64,000 nucleotides of DNA from Rhodospirillales bacterium. Its GTDB lineage: Bacteria; Pseudomonadota; Alphaproteobacteria; Rhodospirillales; Shumkoniaceae. Under the pieces are notes generated by a model. The model was not told the DNA's origin. It saw nothing but the letters and a program-made list of their open reading frames with translations, and searched no databases. The position numbers and the translations under genes were made by a program. The stretch is taken from positions 1-64,000 of the forward strand of contig JANQJG010000067.1 of the NCBI GenBank assembly GCA_028281785.1. The letters run 5' to 3'. Below, in pieces: positions 1 to 13,600 of the stretch (positions are counted from its first letter, which is position 1; every line of letters begins with the position of its first letter).

Positions 1-2225
1 AGAATGGCGGAAACAAATCTCTCTACCCCGCTCTCATAGGGAAGATTGGGCAGGCTCCAACTCGAGTGCAGCTTGGCTTCGCGCATGGCTTTCGTGAGAT
101 AGGCATGCAGCCTTGCCACATAGGCGGCGAGCTCCTCCTCCGAAGGATCGCCTTCATCCAGGAACTCAACGGGCCAGCTTCCCACGAGAGTCTGATAGAT
201 CAGGTATTCGTCGTTGGCGGATGGCGCCGGTCCGTCATCCGTGCGATGGCGCCTGGACCGATTGAGCCGGGACCACCGCCTGACCAGGCGTCCCCACTCC
301 TCCGGAATCTCGGACAGGACATTGATGCGTGCCCGCACATCCTCGCCCCGCTTCGTGTCATGCGTAGATGTGCACAGCATACTGTGCGGCCACAGCTTGG
401 CCCGCTCCTGAACGAGGTGATGAAACGCGGACAGCGACGTTGCGAAGCGGTGTGGATCGCCGCCGACCTCGTTGAGCGACAGCAGCGGCACGTACCGATA
501 GAAGCCCGTGTCCTCCATGGCCTTGGCCATGACCGGCCCGGTGTATTGCTGAAACCGCATCGCCAGGTCGATCACATCGCGGCGCCGAAATCCCGAACGC
601 CGCGGCCGCACGAGATCGGTCGTCAGAACCCGGTGCACGAAATCGAAGACATCCGGATCTGGAAGGTTGCTGCGTTTGCGGGCCTGGCCGACCGCCCAGT
701 CGATATCGCGGCGGTCTTCAGGCGAGACCCCGCGCGCCGTCACATAGGTCCGATAGACCGGGAAGTGCAGCACGATCTCGCGCAGCGCCTCCCAAAGCGT
801 GCTGATCGTGTAGTCGCGCGTACTCCAATTGGACTGGGCGATGCGGCTCAGGCGGTTGGCGAGAACGCGCAGCTCACCGGCCAAAGCCGTTTCCATGATC
901 AGCCGCTTGCAGGCCCCGAGGACGGCATCGAAATCCTGCTCCGCGCCTGAGAACTGACGGTAGAGGCGCCTCAAGGGTTTCTCACCGGCCGGGTCGACGA
1001 AGAGGCCGTTGACCAGATTGAGAAACTCGTACCCCGAGGTGCCGTCGACATCGAGGTCGCTCCGCAGATTCTCGTGATGCGCCAGGATCTTCTCGACAAC
1101 CAGATAGAACCCGCCTTCCGCCGCCGACGGGCCAACCCCCGAGCGCAGCCAGGTGCAGTATTGGCGGGGGTCGTAAAGGCCATCGATGTGATCGATGCGC
1201 AGGCCGTGGATACGCCCCTCGCGAAGCAGCCGCAGGACGAGGCCATGGGTGGCGTCGAATACCTGCCGGCGCTCCATGCGGATGCCCGCGAGATCGTTGA
1301 TGTCAAAGAAGCGACGGTAGTTGATGTCGTCCGCCGCGACCCGCCAATAGGCGATTCGATAGGCCTGGACCTCCAGAAGGCGGTGGAGGCTTCGGAAGGT
1401 CGACGGCTCGCCGGGCCGGCCGTTGAATCGCTCGATCGTCAACTCGATGGCCTCGGCCAAGTCCAATTCCTCGCGATAGAAACCGGCAAGATCGAGTTTC
1501 AGCTGCTCGGCCCTTTTCCGGAGTCCCGGAAGGCGCCGCCGCGACAGCCCCGCCGTTCGAAGCCCCCGGAAATCCGTCACCACGGTTTCGAGCCGTGCGC
1601 ATATGGGATGAGTTTCGGATAGGCGGGCGCGCAGATCCGTCAAAGCCGAGCCCAGCAGCATCGCATAGGATCGCGGCGCGATTGGAAATCGGTGCTCGTG
1701 ATACCAGACGCTGAAAGCTCCGACGTCCGGATCGAACCGCAGAACCAGCTCGCCGGCTTCAAGCACCGTCCCGTAGTGGTCGCCGAGGACCGGCAACAGC
1801 ACCTTTCCCCTGAGTTCCGCTCGCGCCGGCTCCCAATCGATGTCGAAGGTTTCCGCGTGCGGCGACCCCCGTCCCCACTCCAGGACATCCAGCCACCATC
1901 CGTTGTCCGACTGCGCGACCCCCATATGGTTGGGCACGAAGTCCAGGATCTGGCACATGCCCCGGGCGTCGAGCGCGGCATGAAAGGCGTCGAAAGCGGC
2001 CTCGTCACCGATCTCGGGGTTCAGGGCGTTGTGATCGGTGATGTCATAACCATGCGCGCTTCCCGGCCGCGCACGCAGATAGGGCGACGCATAGACGTGG
2101 CTGACCCCGAGTCCGTCGAGATAGCCGACGATCCGCGTTGCATCGCGAAACTTGAACCGGCGGCCGAACTGCAAGCGGTAGGTCGCGCGCGGAACGAGAG
2201 GCGATCCGTCTTCGTCGGCACTCAT
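1..2225 (-). CDS. treY: Maltooligosyl trehalose synthase, C-terminus beyond left edge
   Basis: GH13 enzyme that converts the reducing-end maltosyl unit of an alpha-1,4-glucan to a trehalosyl unit, the first step of the TreY/TreZ trehalose route in the cytoplasm. The minus-strand frame is open from the ATG at 2225 to base 1, so at least 740 residues are present and the stop lies outside the window. The N-terminus reads PRATYRLQF followed by YLDGLGVSHVYASP, typical of TreY. The three GH13 acids are visible: Asp345 in GLRIDHIDGL, Glu378 in VVEKIL and Asp623 in STHDTKRGEDVRARI. The start overlaps the malQ stop in an ATGA, so translation is probably coupled. It is the last visible gene of the glgE-treY operon. 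The family assignment is firm; only the C-terminal end is unknown. Confidence 0.93.
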   Translation of the reverse strand, partial: MSADEDGSPLVPRATYRLQFGRRFKFRDATRIVGYLDGLGVSHVYASPYLRARPGSAHGYDITDHNALNPEIGDEAAFDAFHAALDARGMCQILDFVPNHMGVAQSDNGWWLDVLEWGRGSPHAETFDIDWEPARAELRGKVLLPVLGDHYGTVLEAGELVLRFDPDVGAFSVWYHEHRFPIAPRSYAMLLGSALTDLRARLSETHPICARLETVVTDFRGLRTAGLSRRRLPGLRKRAEQLKLDLAGFYREELDLAEAIELTIERFNGRPGEPSTFRSLHRLLEVQAYRIAYWRVAADDINYRRFFDINDLAGIRMERRQVFDATHGLVLRLLREGRIHGLRIDHIDGLYDPRQYCTWLRSGVGPSAAEGGFYLVVEKILAHHENLRSDLDVDGTSGYEFLNLVNGLFVDPAGEKPLRRLYRQFSGAEQDFDAVLGACKRLIMETALAGELRVLANRLSRIAQSNWSTRDYTISTLWEALREIVLHFPVYRTYVTARGVSPEDRRDIDWAVGQARKRSNLPDPDVFDFVHRVLTTDLVRPRRSGFRRRDVIDLAMRFQQYTGPVMAKAMEDTGFYRYVPLLSLNEVGGDPHRFATSLSAFHHLVQERAKLWPHSMLCTSTHDTKRGEDVRARINVLSEIPEEWGRLVRRWSRLNRSRRHRTDDGPAPSANDEYLIYQTLVGSWPVEFLDEGDPSEEELAAYVARLHAYLTKAMREAKLHSSWSLPNLPYESGVERFVSAI

Positions 2226-4438
2226 GATCGGTTCCTCCCCCCGCCATGGGGACGCTCATGGCGCAGGGCCCGGCACAGCGAGACAAACCGGTTGTCCGAC
2301 AGGATCTCGTCCACCGTTTTGGGCAACCGGCGGCACCAGTTGGGATGCTCGAAAATCGTGCCCGGCATGTTGACCTGATCGAGCTGCCCCAACACGTCTT
2401 CGATCTGAACCGCGACGATATGGGAGGGAGTCCGGGAAAGGTATCGGTAGACCGCCTCGACGAACTCCGACGGGTCCACCTCTCCGCCCGATCCGACCGT
2501 CAGCCCCTCCCGAGCGAGCGCTTGGAGCAGCGCTTTCCGCTCGGCGGCGCGCTCGGCGACGATCCATTCCTCGACGTCCCGGGACGGAAACAGGCCGAGA
2601 TCCGATCTGATCTTCAAATCGTGCCCATGCCAGAAGCCTGGAAGTGTCGCCAAGTCATGCGTCGCCGCGACGGCCAGCGCCTGCCGCGGATAGTCCTGCG
2701 GACGTTTGAACCCACCGTCGGCTTCTTTCTCGAAGTACAGGACCCGATAGGAGGGGATGGACGCCCGCGCCATCCGCTCGCGGAATCCGTCCGGCACGGT
2801 GCCCAGATCCTCCCCGATCACGACGCACCGGTTGCGGCGGCTTTCCAGGGCGACGATTCCCAGCAGGTCTTCCATCGGATAACGTACATAAGCGCCTTGG
2901 CCGGCATCCGCGCCGTTCGGGATCCAGAACTGGCGGGCGAGGCTCATGGCATGATCCAGGCGAAGCGCCCCGAAATGGCGCATATTGGCGCGCAGCATCT
3001 TCACGAACGGGGCATAGGCGGCGCCCTCAAGGGCGGACGGGATGAAGGGCGGCAGCCCCCAGTTTTGGCCTTTGAGATTGAACGCGTCCGGCGGCGCCCC
3101 GATGGTAACTCCTTCAGCCGTCCACTCCTGTTGGGCCCAGACATCCGCGCCCTCACGATCGACGCCGAGAGAGAGATCGCCGTAGAGGCCCAGCGTCATG
3201 CCGGCCTGTCGGCAGGATTCGGCAACGGCAGCCAGCTGCTCGTCCGCCACCCATTGCAGATATTCGAAAAACTCGACACGCGCCCGATGGGACTGCGCGA
3301 AGTCCTCGACGGCCGAGGAGTCCGGTGAGCGCAGGGCTTCCGGCCAGTCCTGCCAGCCCCGATCGTCCCCCTGATACTCGCACAGGGCGTCGAACACGGC
3401 CAAACGACGGAGCGCCTGCCCGCCTTCCGCCTGGAAGCGGCGAAAGGCAGCGCCGCGCTCGGTCACCGGCAATCCCTCGCCGTCTCCGAGATGGCGGGAT
3501 CGAAAAGACTCGTACATGGCCGAAAGGGCGCGCAGTTTGCACACGGCGACATCCGCGTGATCGATGATCGCCTTGGCGTCGAGCGCCGACAGCCGCGTTT
3601 GAAACTCGGCGCCGCCGACAATCTCGCGCGCCGTCTCGCTCTCGGCGAAATCCGGAATCTCCTCGATCGCCAAATACAGGTGGTTGAGGAAGGTTCGGCT
3701 CGATGGCGAGTAGGGGCCGCCCCGTCCCGGCCTCCCCGCGAAGAGGGCGTGCAGGGGATTGACGCCGACGATGTCGACTCCCGCGGCCGCGCTTCCCCGG
3801 ACAAACTTCCTCAGATCACGGAAATCCCCTATTCCCCACCCCCGCCGGGATCGCAATGAGAAGACCTGAACCGCGAAGCCCCAGACACCGTCCTCGCCGC
3901 GAAGCCATTTCGGGGGAACATAGGCGCGGACGGGAGTCGCGATAAGCGTCGTCTGTGCCTCCGAGCGCGTCCCAAGGCCGGGGCCTCGCAGGCGGAGACG
4001 GTGGTATCCCATCGGCAAGGAAGCCGGGACCGCAAGCCCTCGCCGCTCCAGAGGCTCGCCGTTCGAGTCACGCCGATCCAGCGTGGGAAGCTCGGCTGGG
4101 CGAAACGTTCCGCGCTCACCGCTTCCATCCCCCCGTTCGAGACTCCATTCGTGAGTCTGCCCGCTTGCCGCCGTGGCAAGGACGATGGGAACTTGCCAGC
4201 CCCGCCCTCCCCTTCGCACGACCCGCACCGGCCCAATCGGCCGGGACCAAGGTTGCGCCTCGAGCCGGCGAAGGCTGTCATCGATTGCGCCCGAAGACTC
4301 CACTGGCAGGCCCATGGCCGCGAGAAGCGCGCGGAGCGTTTCCTCGCTGACCTCATGCTCCTGGCCCCAGTTGTCCTGAAAGCTCGTTTCGATGCCCGCA
4401 GCGGCGGCAAGGCGTTGCAGCGCGCTCGGCCCGTTCAT
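2222..4438 (-). CDS. malQ: 4-alpha-glucanotransferase (amylomaltase)
   Basis: Transfers maltodextrin segments between glucans (disproportionation), recycling the short chains left by debranching. GH77 features are clear: the segment YSPSSRTFLNHLYLAIEEI, nucleophile motif ALRLDHAMSLARQFW, acid motif VIGEDLGTVP and ATHDLATLPGFW. The chosen ATG at 4438 follows the treZ stop by one base (TGA-C-ATG). A TTG at 4462 would add eight residues and overlap treZ, which is less likely. The length of 738 aa suits the long MalQ form with an N-terminal extension. The stop overlaps the treY start by four bases. Confidence 0.92.
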   Translation of the reverse strand: MNGPSALQRLAAAAGIETSFQDNWGQEHEVSEETLRALLAAMGLPVESSGAIDDSLRRLEAQPWSRPIGPVRVVRRGGRGWQVPIVLATAASGQTHEWSLERGDGSGERGTFRPAELPTLDRRDSNGEPLERRGLAVPASLPMGYHRLRLRGPGLGTRSEAQTTLIATPVRAYVPPKWLRGEDGVWGFAVQVFSLRSRRGWGIGDFRDLRKFVRGSAAAGVDIVGVNPLHALFAGRPGRGGPYSPSSRTFLNHLYLAIEEIPDFAESETAREIVGGAEFQTRLSALDAKAIIDHADVAVCKLRALSAMYESFRSRHLGDGEGLPVTERGAAFRRFQAEGGQALRRLAVFDALCEYQGDDRGWQDWPEALRSPDSSAVEDFAQSHRARVEFFEYLQWVADEQLAAVAESCRQAGMTLGLYGDLSLGVDREGADVWAQQEWTAEGVTIGAPPDAFNLKGQNWGLPPFIPSALEGAAYAPFVKMLRANMRHFGALRLDHAMSLARQFWIPNGADAGQGAYVRYPMEDLLGIVALESRRNRCVVIGEDLGTVPDGFRERMARASIPSYRVLYFEKEADGGFKRPQDYPRQALAVAATHDLATLPGFWHGHDLKIRSDLGLFPSRDVEEWIVAERAAERKALLQALAREGLTVGSGGEVDPSEFVEAVYRYLSRTPSHIVAVQIEDVLGQLDQVNMPGTIFEHPNWCRRLPKTVDEILSDNRFVSLCRALRHERPHGGGRNRS

Positions 4439-4439
4439 G

Positions 4440-6271
4440 TCACGCCGGCTCCGGCTCGACAAACCAGATCACCGACCAGGGCGGGAGAACTCCCTCCGCA
4501 ATCCGCCCCGCCAACTCCGGCTCACTAGCGAACAGCACCTTTTCCCAGATTTTGATTGGTTCGGTTTGCAGCGCGACATCGCTCATATTGGTGATCAGAC
4601 GCAGGCTGCCCTCTCTCGTCAGACGCCAGTCCACGCTCAACGCGCCATTGCCCCAAACCTCATATCTCCCGGCGCCCGCCTCCATCGACGCCAATCGCGG
4701 CACGATCTCGCGCTGGCGAATCGTGAGTAGCGTCCGATAATGCGCCAACCAGTCCCGATGCGGCGATATCGCGCGGTCCGCCCAGTTCAGGACGGATTGG
4801 TTAAATGTCGCGGGTGAGTTGGGATCGGGTATGCGATCCCGCGTTTCCCGGTCCCGGAATTTGGCAAACCGGGCGAATTCGGAACGGCGCCCTTCCGTCA
4901 CCGCGGCCGCCAGTTCCGAACCGAAATCGCAAAAGAAGAGGAAAGGTTGCGCCGCCGCCCATTCCTCGCCCATGAAGATCATGGGAGGCGACGGAGCCAA
5001 AAGATAGATCGCCGCGGCGGCCTTGACGGCGGCCGGGTCGGCCAGTCGCGCCAGCCGCTCGCCAAAGGCCCGGTTGCCCACCTGGTCGTGGTTCTGAATA
5101 AACGACACGAAGGCAATCGAGGGGAGATGGGCGCTCGGCTCGCCACGCCTCGTCCCGCCGCGATAGACCGACGCATCGCCTTGATATGCGAAGCCCTGGG
5201 TCAGGCATCGGCCAAGCCGTCCGGCCGGCGCCTTCGAATAGTCGGCGTAATAGCCGTCCCCCTCCCCGGTGGTCAGTACATGGAAGGCGTGGTGAATGTC
5301 ATCGTTCCACTGCGCCACAAAGAACCGCGGACGGCCGTCCGCGCGCCGTTCAAGATATCGCGCCGCGTTGTCGTCGTTTTCGAGAACCAGGTGCACATGG
5401 CGATCCTCGCCCACTTGCCCCGCCACCGCTTCAGAGAGCTCCTCCAGAATATGCGGCCGCCCCGAATCCCGAATGGCGTGCACCGCGTCCAGCCGCAGCC
5501 CGTCGAACCGGTATTCCTCGATCCAGTAAAGGGCGTTGTGGATGAAATAGTCGCGCACGACCCGGCTATCGAAGTCGATGGCCTGGCCCCACGGCGTCTG
5601 ATAGCGATCGGTAAAGAACTGGGGGGCGTAGACGTGGAGATAGTTCCCCTCGGGCCCGAAGTGATTGTAGACGACGTCGAGAAACATCATCAGCCCGCGC
5701 GCATGCGCGCCGTCCACCAGCGCCTTCAAGTCCTGGGGCCGGCCATAGGCCGCGTTCGGCGCGTAGGGCAGCACACCATCATAACCCCAGTTGCGGCTTC
5801 CCGGCGTGGCCGCGACCGGCATCAGTTCGACCGCCGTCACGCCAAGCTCGGCAAGGTCGTTCAGCTTGGGGATGATTGCGCGGAAGGTGCCCTCCGACGT
5901 GAATGTCCCGACGTGGAGCTCGTAGAGCACGGTCTCCGGCCATGGCCGTCCGTGCCAGTCGTTCTGAGACCATTCGAACCGCAGGGGGTCGACAATCTCG
6001 CTCGCACCGCGGACACCGTGCGGCTGAAAGCGCGAGGCGGGGTCCGGAACCACGGTCTCGTCATTGACGAGGTAGCGATAACGGGTTCCAGACGACGCCT
6101 CTTTCGTCTCGACCTGCCACCAACCGTCGGGCTCGGCGGCCATGTCCAGCATACGGGCCATCTCCGCGCCTTCGAGACGCAACGCGACGGTTTCCGCCGC
6201 CGGTGCCCACAGGCGAAAACGAACCCCGCCGTCCCCAACCTCGGCCCCGAACGGCATGCAATGCCCGTGCT

Positions 6272-6275
<4 letters not shown>
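4440..6275 (-). CDS. treZ: Malto-oligosyltrehalose trehalohydrolase
   Basis: Releases free trehalose from maltooligosyl-trehalose made by TreY. The 611-aa protein has an N-terminal CBM48/E-set-like domain (GVRFRLWAPAAETVALRLEG) followed by a GH13 barrel. The nucleophile motif is GLRLDAVHAI, the acid is in LVLENDDNAARY and the third Asp is in IQNHDQVGN. The start ATG overlaps the glgX stop in an ATGA. Its presence in the same operon as treY completes the two-step glucan-to-trehalose route. Length and motifs agree with TreZ rather than GlgB or GlgX. Confidence 0.94.
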
Positions 6276-8440
<2,165 letters not shown>

Positions 8441-8448
8441 GTTTCCCC

Positions 8449-10656
8449 TTAGCTTTCGCCCGGTCGGAGAATCAACGTCGCCAGCGGCGGCAGGGTCAGG
8501 TCGACGGAAAAGGGCTGGCCATGCCAGGGAACGGCGTCCGCAGCCACCCCGCCCGCGTTGCCTATGCCGCTTCCGCCATACTCCCGGGCATCCGTGTTGA
8601 CCAATTCGGCGTAGTAGCCCTCGCCCGGCACACCCATCCTATAGCCCTCGCGCGGCACCGGCGTGAAGTTGCTCACGACCACCGCGACGTCTCGCGGGTC
8701 GCGCCCCCGCCGCAGGAAGCTGAGCACGCTCTGGTCCGAATCCTGGCAATCGATCCACTGAAAGCCGGCCGGGTCGAAATCGATCTCGTGAAGCGCCCCA
8801 TGGTCGCGATAGACGCGATTGAGATCCTTGAGCAGGGTCCTCACCCCCCCATGCATGGGGTCGTCCAGCAGATGCCAGTCCAGGCTGTGATCGTGCCGCC
8901 ATTCGCTTTCCTGGGCGAACTCACCGCCCATGAACAGAAGCTTCTTGCCGGGGTGGCCGAACATGAAGGCGTAGTAGGCGCGAAGATTGGCGAATTTCTG
9001 CCAGCGGTCGCCGGACATCTTGCCGAGCAGGGAACCCTTCCCGTGCACGACCTCGTCATGTGACAGGGGCAGGATGAAGTTTTCGGTAAACGCATAGAGC
9101 AGGCCGAAGGTCAGATTGTCATGGTGATAGCGGCGATGCACGGCGTCCTTGCTCATGTAGAGCAGGGTGTCGTGCATCCAGCCCATGTTCCATTTGAAGC
9201 CGAAGCCCAGGCCGCCGAGATAGGTCGGGCGCGACACCATGGGCCAAGCCGTGGATTCCTCGGCCACCGTCATGACTCCGCTGCCGTCCGCGTACAGCGT
9301 CTGGTTGAGGCGCTTCAGAAAGGCGACCGCCTCCAGGTTCTCGTTACCGCCATATTCGTTCGGAATCCAATCTCCCGGCTCGCGGCTGTAGTCGAGATAG
9401 AGCATCGAGGCCACGGCATCCACCCGCAGCCCGTCCAGGTGGTAGGCGTCGACCCAGAACTTGGCGTTGGACAGAAGAAAATTCGCGACCTCGCGCCGAC
9501 CGTAGTTGTAGATCAGCGTGTCCCAGTCGCGGTGGCGTCCTTTCCTCGGATCAGCGTGCTCATAGAGCTGGGTTCCATCGAAACTGGCGAGGCCATGGCC
9601 GTCCGTGGGGAAGTGGCCCGGCACCCAATCAAGAAGAATGCCAATCCCCGCCTGATGCGCGCGATCAACGAAAGCGCGAAAGTCGTCGGGACCTCCGAAG
9701 CGGCTTGTCGGTGCGAAAAGTCCCGTCGGCTGATATCCCCAGGAGCCGTCGAAGGGATACTCCGACATCGGCAACAGCTCGATATGGGTGAACCCCATGT
9801 CTTGAACATAGGGAACCAAATCGTCGGCCAGCTCGCGATAGGTCAGGTAGCGCCGGCCCTCCTCCGCGACCCGCTTCCAGGACCCCAGATGAACCTCGTA
9901 GATGGAAATCGGCGCATCGAGGGCGCCGGCCGCCTGACGCCGCGACAGCCACGCATCGTCCGACCATTCGTACCCGCCGAGATCACGAACAACGGACGCG
10001 GTTCGCGGCGGCTGTTCCGCGGCAAAGGCGACAGGGTCCGCCTTCAGCGGAAGCAGATGTCCGGCCCGGTCCCGGATCTCGTACTTGTAGAGCTCGCCAT
10101 CGCCGATGCCGGGCACGAAGATTTCCCAGACGCCGCAATCATGACGCAACCGCATGACATGCCGCCGCCCATCCCACTCGTTGAATGGCCCGACGACGCT
10201 CACCCGACCCGCGTTCGGAGCCCAGACGGCGAAGCTGACGCCGGAGACGCCCTCGAGCGTCGTTGGATGTGCGCCCAGCCGGTCGTAAATTCCAAGATGC
10301 GTGCCTTCGACCAACAGGTGAACGTCGAGGTCTCCGAGCACGGGAGGGAACCGATACGGGTCCTCGAGTTCGACCGTTCCGGTTTTGAAGCGCGCCTTCA
10401 GACGATAGGGAAACGTCTGTGTTCGGTCGGCGATGACCCCGGCGAACACGCCTTCTTCGTGGATACGTTCGAGTTCGGCCATCTCCCGGCCGTCCGCCGC
10501 GTCGATGATGGCGACGGCATCCGCCCCCGGCACGAACGCCCGGACCCGCAGCTTCCCTCCGGGCGCCGGATGCATGCCCAGGAAAGAAAAGGGATCATCG
10601 AAGTCGCCGCCGGCAATCGCCGCGGCCACCGCCTTTTCGCGTTTGCTCGTCATCAT
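8449..10656 (-). CDS. glgB: 1,4-alpha-glucan branching enzyme
   Basis: Forms alpha-1,6 branches in the glucan made by GlgE. At 735 aa it has the full-length form with an N1 domain, CBM48 and GH13 barrel. Motifs are [17 protein letters not shown] (nucleophile Asp), [15 protein letters not shown] (acid Glu) and [19 protein letters not shown] (third Asp plus the branching-enzyme signature). Two tandem ATGs occur at 10656 and 10653. AGGA lies about seven bases upstream of the first, inside the end of treS. The gap to treS is only three bases. Confidence 0.95.
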   Translation of the reverse strand: MMTSKREKAVAAAIAGGDFDDPFSFLGMHPAPGGKLRVRAFVPGADAVAIIDAADGREMAELERIHEEGVFAGVIADRTQTFPYRLKARFKTGTVELEDPYRFPPVLGDLDVHLLVEGTHLGIYDRLGAHPTTLEGVSGVSFAVWAPNAGRVSVVGPFNEWDGRRHVMRLRHDCGVWEIFVPGIGDGELYKYEIRDRAGHLLPLKADPVAFAAEQPPRTASVVRDLGGYEWSDDAWLSRRQAAGALDAPISIYEVHLGSWKRVAEEGRRYLTYRELADDLVPYVQDMGFTHIELLPMSEYPFDGSWGYQPTGLFAPTSRFGGPDDFRAFVDRAHQAGIGILLDWVPGHFPTDGHGLASFDGTQLYEHADPRKGRHRDWDTLIYNYGRREVANFLLSNAKFWVDAYHLDGLRVDAVASMLYLDYSREPGDWIPNEYGGNENLEAVAFLKRLNQTLYADGSGVMTVAEESTAWPMVSRPTYLGGLGFGFKWNMGWMHDTLLYMSKDAVHRRYHHDNLTFGLLYAFTENFILPLSHDEVVHGKGSLLGKMSGDRWQKFANLRAYYAFMFGHPGKKLLFMGGEFAQESEWRHDHSLDWHLLDDPMHGGVRTLLKDLNRVYRDHGALHEIDFDPAGFQWIDCQDSDQSVLSFLRRGRDPRDVAVVVSNFTPVPREGYRMGVPGEGYYAELVNTDAREYGGSGIGNAGGVAADAVPWHGQPFSVDLTLPPLATLILRPGES

Positions 10657-10659
10657 GCG

Positions 10660-13600
10660 TCATTCCTGCGACGGCAGAAGGCGGGCCAGGCCAGAGAGGG
10701 GGATCATGAGCCAATCCGGCCGATTCGCCGCCTCATAACAGATCTCGTAATACACCTTCTCGAACTGGAAGAGCTTCATAAGTCGGTCGCGCTGCTCCGG
10801 GTCATCCGGGACAGATGGGCAATCCCCGATGGCCGCATCGAAGCCTTCCCAAAAGGCCGCGACGGCATTTCGCTCCCAGTCCACCACATGGGGCAGCAAG
10901 GCCTCGCGAGTCTCCGGCTGCTCGGCCGTGCGGTCGAGCAACGCCGCCCAGGCCGCGTAGTTGAAGGATCGCAACATCCCGGCAATGTCCCGGAGCGGCG
11001 AGTGCTTCGCGCGCCGCGCCGGAAGATCGCGGGCAGGCTCGCCCTCGAAATCCAGAATGTAGACGTCGTCATGGACGATGACGACCTGCCCCAAATGATA
11101 GTCCCCATGATACCGGCTCTTGACCGCATCGATCCTGGAGGGAACGTGCTCTCCCAAATTCTGCAGAATCGTCTGCCTCTGGCGCAGCAGGCCATCGACC
11201 GTGTCGCGCATCGGTTCGGTGAGCGCGCGACGCGCTTGCCGCAAGTCCCGGAAGGCTCTGCGCGCCTGGGCCTGGGTCTTCTTTGCCCAGCTTTTCAGGT
11301 CACGAGCCGTGATCCGTTCCGGCGCAAAGGCCGGATCCTTGGAATGATCGGCGAACGCTCTATGCATCTCCGCGGTCCTGACGCCCAGACGTCTGGCGAT
11401 GGTCAGGTACACGGCATGGGGGCTATCTTCCTCCGTGGCCGGCATCTCCGCCGGCAACAGTTTCGCCTCGTCGAGAAACCGCCTCAGATGATCGAGAGTG
11501 AAGGTCCAGCCGTCGCCCTGGTTGCGGACGAAAGCTTGCAGTACCGCCAGCGCCGTGGGCTCCTCATCGCCCGCAAAGGCCTCGATCGCGCCGAGCAACT
11601 GCGGCGTGTTCTCGAACTCCGGCGCTTCGGCCAAGTGACGACCGATCTCCAACTCCGGATGCACGCCGGGCTCGAGCCGACGATAGAGCTTGAGAATCAT
11701 CTGGTCGCCGAGGATCACGGACGTGTTGCTCTGTTCCCGGCTCAAGCGATGAATCTCGAGTGTCTCCGGGCTTGCATCCTTGGGGTACTTCGTCGTGCGG
11801 GAGAAGACCAGACGTCCGTCCTCCGGCATCGGGACCGTCTCTCCTTCGGCGATGGCCCTCGTCACATGCCGGACCATATCGGGATCGGCGGCCGCGTCGT
11901 ACAGGACGCCGACACGTGGGCCCCGACGAACGCGGCACAGGGTTTGGGGAAACAGCGACGTCAAGGGATCATGGGTCATGCTTTCCCATGCAATCGCCAG
12001 CGGCAGGAAGTAGAACTGGGTCTTGCCGTCCTCGAATTGGACCTCCAGGATGCAGAGGAGCCAGCCGCCGAGCGGTGCCGCGAGCTCGACATGCCGCGCG
12101 ATACGCACCGACTTGATCGCCGATCCCTTGCCCGCGAACCACCGCTGATGCACGAGAAATTCGGGCAGGATACGAGCCTCCAGCGTCGTGCGCGGCGCGC
12201 CTGACAGAAGGCTGACCCAACCTTGCGGTAGAACAAGAGTAACCAGTTCGGGAACGGGCCTCTGGAATTCCTCGTGCCAGGACGGCGCCTCCGCTTCCTC
12301 GGCCAGCAGAAACCAGTAGAATCCGTAGCCGGGCAACGTGATGAAATAGGGCAGTTCGCCGATTGGCGGGAACGGGCTGCGGCCGATAAGCTCGATGGGT
12401 ACGCGGCCGTCGAAGTCCGACAGGTCGAGCTCGACCGGCTGTGCGGAGCGGGACAGGTTGGCGATGCAGAGGATTGTTTCCTGCTCGTACTGGCGAAGAT
12501 AGGCCAGTACTTTTCGATTACCGGGATACAGCAAGCTGAGCGTGCCGCGGCCGAAGGACTTGTGCGCCTTGCGCACGGCGATCAAGCGCCGCATCCAGTT
12601 GAGGAGCGAGGACTGGCTGCGCGCCTGCGCCTCGACGTTGACCGCCTCGAAGCCGTAAACCGAATCCATGATTGGCGGCAGGTAGAGGTAGGGGGGATCG
12701 GCGCGCGAGAAACCGCCGTTCCGATCGGGCGACCATTGCATGGGCGTGCGCACGCCGTCCCGATCGCCGAGGAAGATGTTGTCGCCCATGCCGATCTCGT
12801 CGCCATAGTAGATGAACGGCGTACCGGGCATGGACATGAGCAGGCTGTTGAGCAGCTCGATCTTGTTCCGGTCGTTGTCGAGCAGGGGCGCCAATCGCCG
12901 CCGGATCCCGACATTGATTCGGGCGCGGCTGTCGGCCGCATAGAAGGACCACAGATAGTCGCGCTCCCGATCCGTTACCATCTCCAGCGTCAACTCATCG
13001 TGATTGCGCAGGAAGATCGCCCATTGGCAGCTCTCCGGGATCTCCGGCGTCTGTCGCAGGATATCGGAGATCGGGTGCCGATCCTCCTGCGCCAGCGCCA
13101 TGTAGATGCGCGGCATCAGCGGAAAATGGTAGGCCATGTGGCACTCGTCGCCCTCGCCGAAATAGGGACGAACGTCCTCCGGCCACTGATTGGCCTCGGC
13201 CAGGAATATTCGGTCCGCGTAGTGCCGATCGACCCACTCCCGCAGGTTTCTGATGACCGCATGGGTTTCCGGCAGGTTTTCGTTGTTGGAGCCGTCCCGC
13301 TCGCAAAGATAGGGGATCGCGTCGAGCCGCAGACCGTCGACGCCCATGTCCAGCCAGAACTTCATGGCACTGATGACGGCTTTGACGACCCGCGGATTGT
13401 CGAAGTTCAAATCCGGCTGATGGGAAAAGAAACGGTGCCAGAAATAGGCCTTCGCCTCGGGATCCCAGGCCCAGTTGGACGTTTCCGTGTCCGTGAAGAT
13501 GATCCGCGTGTCTTCGTACTTCTGGTCGGTATCGCTCCAGACATAGAAGTTGCGCCAGACGGAACCCGCCTTGGCGCGCCGGGCGCGCTGAAACCACGGA

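Noticed and set aside
1-2225. Possible frameshifted treY, because several short open frames appear in this stretch
   Set aside because: Reading the minus strand from 2225 gives one uninterrupted frame to base 1, with all three catalytic acids in register.
9121-12204. 1027-codon open frame on the plus strand, opposite glgB and treS
   Set aside because: It is the antisense shadow of two well-identified genes in high-GC DNA; the product shows no coherent domain. The same applies to long plus-strand frames at 4947-6353, 7346-8452, 12274-14463, 14734-16821 and 19260-21005.
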